This document shows, piece by piece, positions 7,469-9,283 of a stretch of 9,283 bases of DNA. The notes beneath the pieces were generated by a model. It did no database searches, had not been told where the DNA came from, and was given only the letters and a program-made list of their open reading frames with translations. Every line of letters starts with the position of its first letter. The first letter of the stretch is position 1. Source of the stretch: Spirochaetales bacterium (GTDB taxonomy: Bacteria; Spirochaetota; Spirochaetia; DTKZ01); assembly GCA_017998025.1 (NCBI GenBank), contig JAGODW010000039.1, forward strand, positions 1 through 9,283, written 5' to 3'. A program made the position numbers and the translations under genes.

Positions 7469-8825
7469 AGGATCGCTCTGCTAAGGGAATGTATTCTTCT
7501 TTTGTCGTATACACATTCTTGTATGCAGGTCGAATAATCTTTCCTCCACTTACTATCTCTTCAATACGGTGAGCCGCCCACCCGGAAATCCTCGCTATAG
7601 CAAAGATAGGAGTATAAAGAGCACCGGGAATATTCAGCATCTTGTATACGAAACCAGAGAAAAAATCGACATTGGGAGCCAGCGGCTTATCCCAGTTCCT
7701 CTCTTCTTTGAAAACTCTGGGTGCGATGCGCTCGATTCGATCGTATAGGTTGAATTCTTCGGAAAACCCCTTCTCTTCTGCTAAAATTTTAGCTTTTTCT
7801 TTTAGTAAGACAGCCCGCGGATCAGAAAGAGTATACACGGCATGCCCCATGCCATAGAGCAATCCGCTTCTGTCCCCTGCTTCTTTCCGGAGTATTTTCT
7901 TTAAATAAGCACTGATCTCTTCTTCATCCTTCCAGTCTTTCACATTTCTTTCTATATCCTCTATCATATCCATCACCCGGTTGTTTGCTCCTCCGTGTTT
8001 TGCACCTTTTAAAGACCCCAGGGCAGCGGCTACAGCTGCGTAGGTATCTGTAGCGGTAGAAGAAACTACTCGTATCGTGAAGGTTGAGTTGTTTCCTCCC
8101 CCGTGTTCTGCGTGAAGAATCAGCGCCAGGTCCAGAAGCTCTGCTTCCAGAGGCTCATACGTTGAGTTGGGACGAATAAGGAGGAGGAGATTCTCTGCCG
8201 TAGAGAGGTCCTTATTGGGGGAGTGGAGGTATAGGCTTTTTCCATAATAGTAATGCTGCCGAACCTGATATGCGTAGGCAACCATCGTTGGAAATCGAGC
8301 AATTAGCTCAATGCTCTGACGGAGGATATTCCGTAAGGAGGAATCTTCCGGATTCGAATCGTAACTATAGGAAGCCAGAACGCTTCGGGCCAGCTTGTTC
8401 ATAATATCCGGGCTGGGAGCTTTCAGGATCATGTCTTCAAAGAATCCGTTGGGGAGCGTTCGAAACTCTCCCAGCACTTCCTGAAATTCCTTTAGCTCTT
8501 TTGAGTTAGGAAGTTTCCCAAATAAAAGGAGAAAACTGATTTCCTCGAACCCAAAGCGTTTTTCTTTATTGCAGCCTTTTACCAGATCTTCTACGTCGTA
8601 TCCGCGGTAGTAGAGTTTTCCCGGTACCGGGACTTTTTCTCCTTCATCCAGAATGTATCCATGGACATTGCCGATTTCCGTTAACCCGACGAGAACACCG
8701 GTTCCATCCTCGTTCCGCAATCCTCGTTTTACGTTATACTTTTTGAACAATTCAGGATCGATCCGGTTGTGGGTTTCGACGATCGATGCATACGAATTAA
8801 GGAAGCTGTCTATTGTATTCGCCAT
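7467..8825 (-). CDS. gltA: Citrate synthase (citrate/2-methylcitrate synthase family)
   Basis: The enzyme condenses acetyl-CoA with oxaloacetate to citrate in the cytoplasm. Close homologues can use propionyl-CoA, so 2-methylcitrate synthase is the main alternative. Numbered from the chosen start (452 residues), the catalytic residues are visible: His241 in LHAEHGGGNNSTF, His277 in KGAKHGGAN and Asp387 in NVDFFSG. GMGHAVYTLSDPRA (about 325-338) and LYYRGYDVEDL near the N-terminus are also typical. The HAEHGGGNNS form is the one I associate with anaerobes such as clostridia. The longest frame starts at 8840 with MQRCSM, but nothing resembling a ribosome site precedes that ATG, while AGAGGTG sits four bases before the ATG at 8823-8825, so the shorter start is preferred. 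No other TCA-cycle gene is nearby. A role in making 2-oxoglutarate for glutamate is plausible but not shown. Confidence 0.95.
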   Translation of the reverse strand: MANTIDSFLNSYASIVETHNRIDPELFKKYNVKRGLRNEDGTGVLVGLTEIGNVHGYILDEGEKVPVPGKLYYRGYDVEDLVKGCNKEKRFGFEEISFLLLFGKLPNSKELKEFQEVLGEFRTLPNGFFEDMILKAPSPDIMNKLARSVLASYSYDSNPEDSSLRNILRQSIELIARFPTMVAYAYQVRQHYYYGKSLYLHSPNKDLSTAENLLLLIRPNSTYEPLEAELLDLALILHAEHGGGNNSTFTIRVVSSTATDTYAAVAAALGSLKGAKHGGANNRVMDMIEDIERNVKDWKDEEEISAYLKKILRKEAGDRSGLLYGMGHAVYTLSDPRAVLLKEKAKILAEEKGFSEEFNLYDRIERIAPRVFKEERNWDKPLAPNVDFFSGFVYKMLNIPGALYTPIFAIARISGWAAHRIEEIVSGGKIIRPAYKNVYTTKEEYIPLAERS

Positions 8826-8829
8826 AGAG

Positions 8830-8836
8830 CACCTCT
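8830..8836 (-). promoter_or_regulatory. Ribosome binding site that decides the citrate synthase start
   Basis: Minus-strand AGAGGTG (complement of 8830-8836) can pair with the 3' end of 16S rRNA and lies four bases before the ATG at 8823-8825. The upstream in-frame ATG at 8838-8840 overlaps the edge of this region and is preceded only by A/T-rich sequence. This favours a protein beginning MANTIDSF. Confidence 0.7.
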
Positions 8837-8850
8837 GCATAAATATAGAA

Positions 8851-8869
8851 TATAAATTACATATTTATA
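8851..8869. repeat. Short inverted repeat over the citrate synthase -10 region
   Basis: TATAAAT (8851-8857) and ATTTATA (8863-8869) form a perfect 7-base inverted repeat around five bases. It covers the -10 box and presumed start of transcription of the citrate synthase promoter, where an operator could lie. All bases are A or T, so chance is a serious alternative. Confidence 0.35.
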
Positions 8870-8890
8870 CCATTCTTGAAAAGATGTAAA
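8864..8890 (-). promoter_or_regulatory. Predicted extended -10 promoter of citrate synthase
   Basis: On the minus strand TGGTATAAA (complement of 8864-8872) is an extended -10 element. TTTACA (complement of 8885-8890) stands 15 bases upstream as a short-spaced -35 box. Transcription would begin near 8857, giving a leader of about 30 bases that contains AGAGGTG. The short spacing is acceptable for an extended -10 promoter. Confidence 0.55.
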
Positions 8891-8894
8891 GACC

Positions 8895-8923
8895 TTGACA
8901 TCGATTTTGTGAATGCATACAGT
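8895..8923 (+). promoter_or_regulatory. Predicted sigma-70-type promoter of the PtsN-like gene
   Basis: TTGACA (8895-8900), 17 bases, then TACAGT (8918-8923). The -35 box is perfect and the -10 box matches four of six. Transcription would begin near 8930, only about four bases before the ATG at 8934, so the message would be almost leaderless. The -35 boxes of this and the citrate synthase promoter are back to back, four bases apart. Confidence 0.5.
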
Positions 8924-8933
8924 CAGGTCCAGG

Positions 8934-9283
8934 ATGAAACTTGCAAGTCTTCTTTCCGAAAACAGTATTTGCTTCGGAAAATCGTATCCAGCAATTGAAG
9001 AGTCGATTCGAGAACTTCTTTACCTGCTGGTTAAGAACCATCGACTCCCTATTCCTGCAGAAGAGGTGATGAAGTTAATTCTTCAACGGGAAGCACTGGG
9101 AGGCACCGCGTTTCCTACAGGGATTGCTGTGCCCCATGCCCGATTAGAAGACTTTTCTGATCTGTTAATCGGGATCTGCATTCCAGAAACTCCGATCCTT
9201 TCAGAAGGCATACCGGTACGGATGGTTGTATTGATGCTTACCTCGAAAACAGACACAACCCTGTACTTGAATGCTCTTGCCAC
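8934..9283 (+). CDS. PTS EIIA domain protein, PtsN-like (partial, 3' end beyond window)
   Basis: The visible 116 residues begin MKLASLLSENSICFG and match the N-terminal part of the fructose/nitrogen-type EIIA domain (PTS_EIIA_2). These domains accept phosphate from HPr or NPr on a histidine, and either feed a sugar permease or, as PtsN, act as regulators. The phosphorylatable residue is His68 in GGTAFPTGIAVPHAR (56-70), the family signature. The next conserved strand (PVRMVVLMLTSK, about 94-105) follows. No membrane segment is seen, and no EIIB/EIIC gene is visible, which favours a regulatory role, but the gene is cut by the window. The ATG at 8934 is preferred because it fits the family N-terminus and lies downstream of the predicted start of transcription. 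An in-frame ATG at 8913 would lie upstream of that start. The ribosome site is weak (CAGG near 8924-8927). Confidence 0.85.
   Translation, partial: MKLASLLSENSICFGKSYPAIEESIRELLYLLVKNHRLPIPAEEVMKLILQREALGGTAFPTGIAVPHARLEDFSDLLIGICIPETPILSEGIPVRMVVLMLTSKTDTTLYLNALA

Noticed and set aside
8619..8632. Perfect 14-base palindrome TCCCGGTACCGGGA.
   Set aside because: It lies inside citrate synthase and encodes the ordinary VPVPGK segment; it has no loop or nearby regulatory context, so it is likely chance.
8838..8840. Upstream ATG as the citrate synthase start.
   Set aside because: No ribosome site precedes it, while a good AGAGGTG lies four bases before the ATG at 8823-8825. It adds only MQRCS to the protein.
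9083..9283. Minus-strand open frame at the right edge.
   Set aside because: It is opposite the PTS EIIA reading frame, whose His signature is clear; no independent evidence supports it.

Overview
The window looks like a chromosomal housekeeping segment from a Spirochaetota bacterium (Treponema/Spirochaeta-type). This is inferred from a recycling-type elongation factor G of the spirochaete/mitochondrial EF-G2 kind next to a second, divergent EF-G-like GTPase, and from a membrane-anchored TPR gene leading an mreBCD cell-shape operon. The genus cannot be fixed from the sequence alone. Coding density is high and no stretch over about 110 bases lacks a gene. I saw no tRNA, rRNA, CRISPR array, insertion sequence or phage gene.

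Layout. Bases 1-3099, minus strand: an operon read right to left, TPR membrane protein -> mreB -> mreC -> mreD. The mreD reading frame carries an in-frame TAG at codon 61, yet conserved-looking MreD sequence continues past it to the window edge. Bases 3100-3203: a divergent promoter region. Bases 3204-7400, plus strand: two consecutive EF-G family genes. The first has a canonical GTPase domain but lacks the usual Gly-Gly/Gln loop of domain IV. The second has that loop but a degenerate GTPase domain. The second gene has its own near-consensus sigma-70-type promoter. Bases 7401-7466: a compact, probably bidirectional terminator between convergent genes. Bases 7467-8825, minus strand: citrate synthase, whose start I move five codons downstream of the longest frame. 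Bases 8826-8933: a second divergent promoter region. Bases 8934-9283, plus strand: the 5' part of a PTS EIIA (PtsN-like) gene cut by the window end.

Functionally these are separate housekeeping modules: cell-wall elongation (MreB filament, MreC and MreD partners, and a TPR protein of unknown role), translation (ribosome recycling and an EF-G-like factor), citrate synthesis, and a phosphotransfer regulator. I did not find a new defence or mobile system. The points most worth checking are the mreD nonsense codon, the G-domain departures in the second EF-G-like protein, the complementary divergence of the tandem EF-G pair, and the nine-base G run in the mreB ATP-binding motif.
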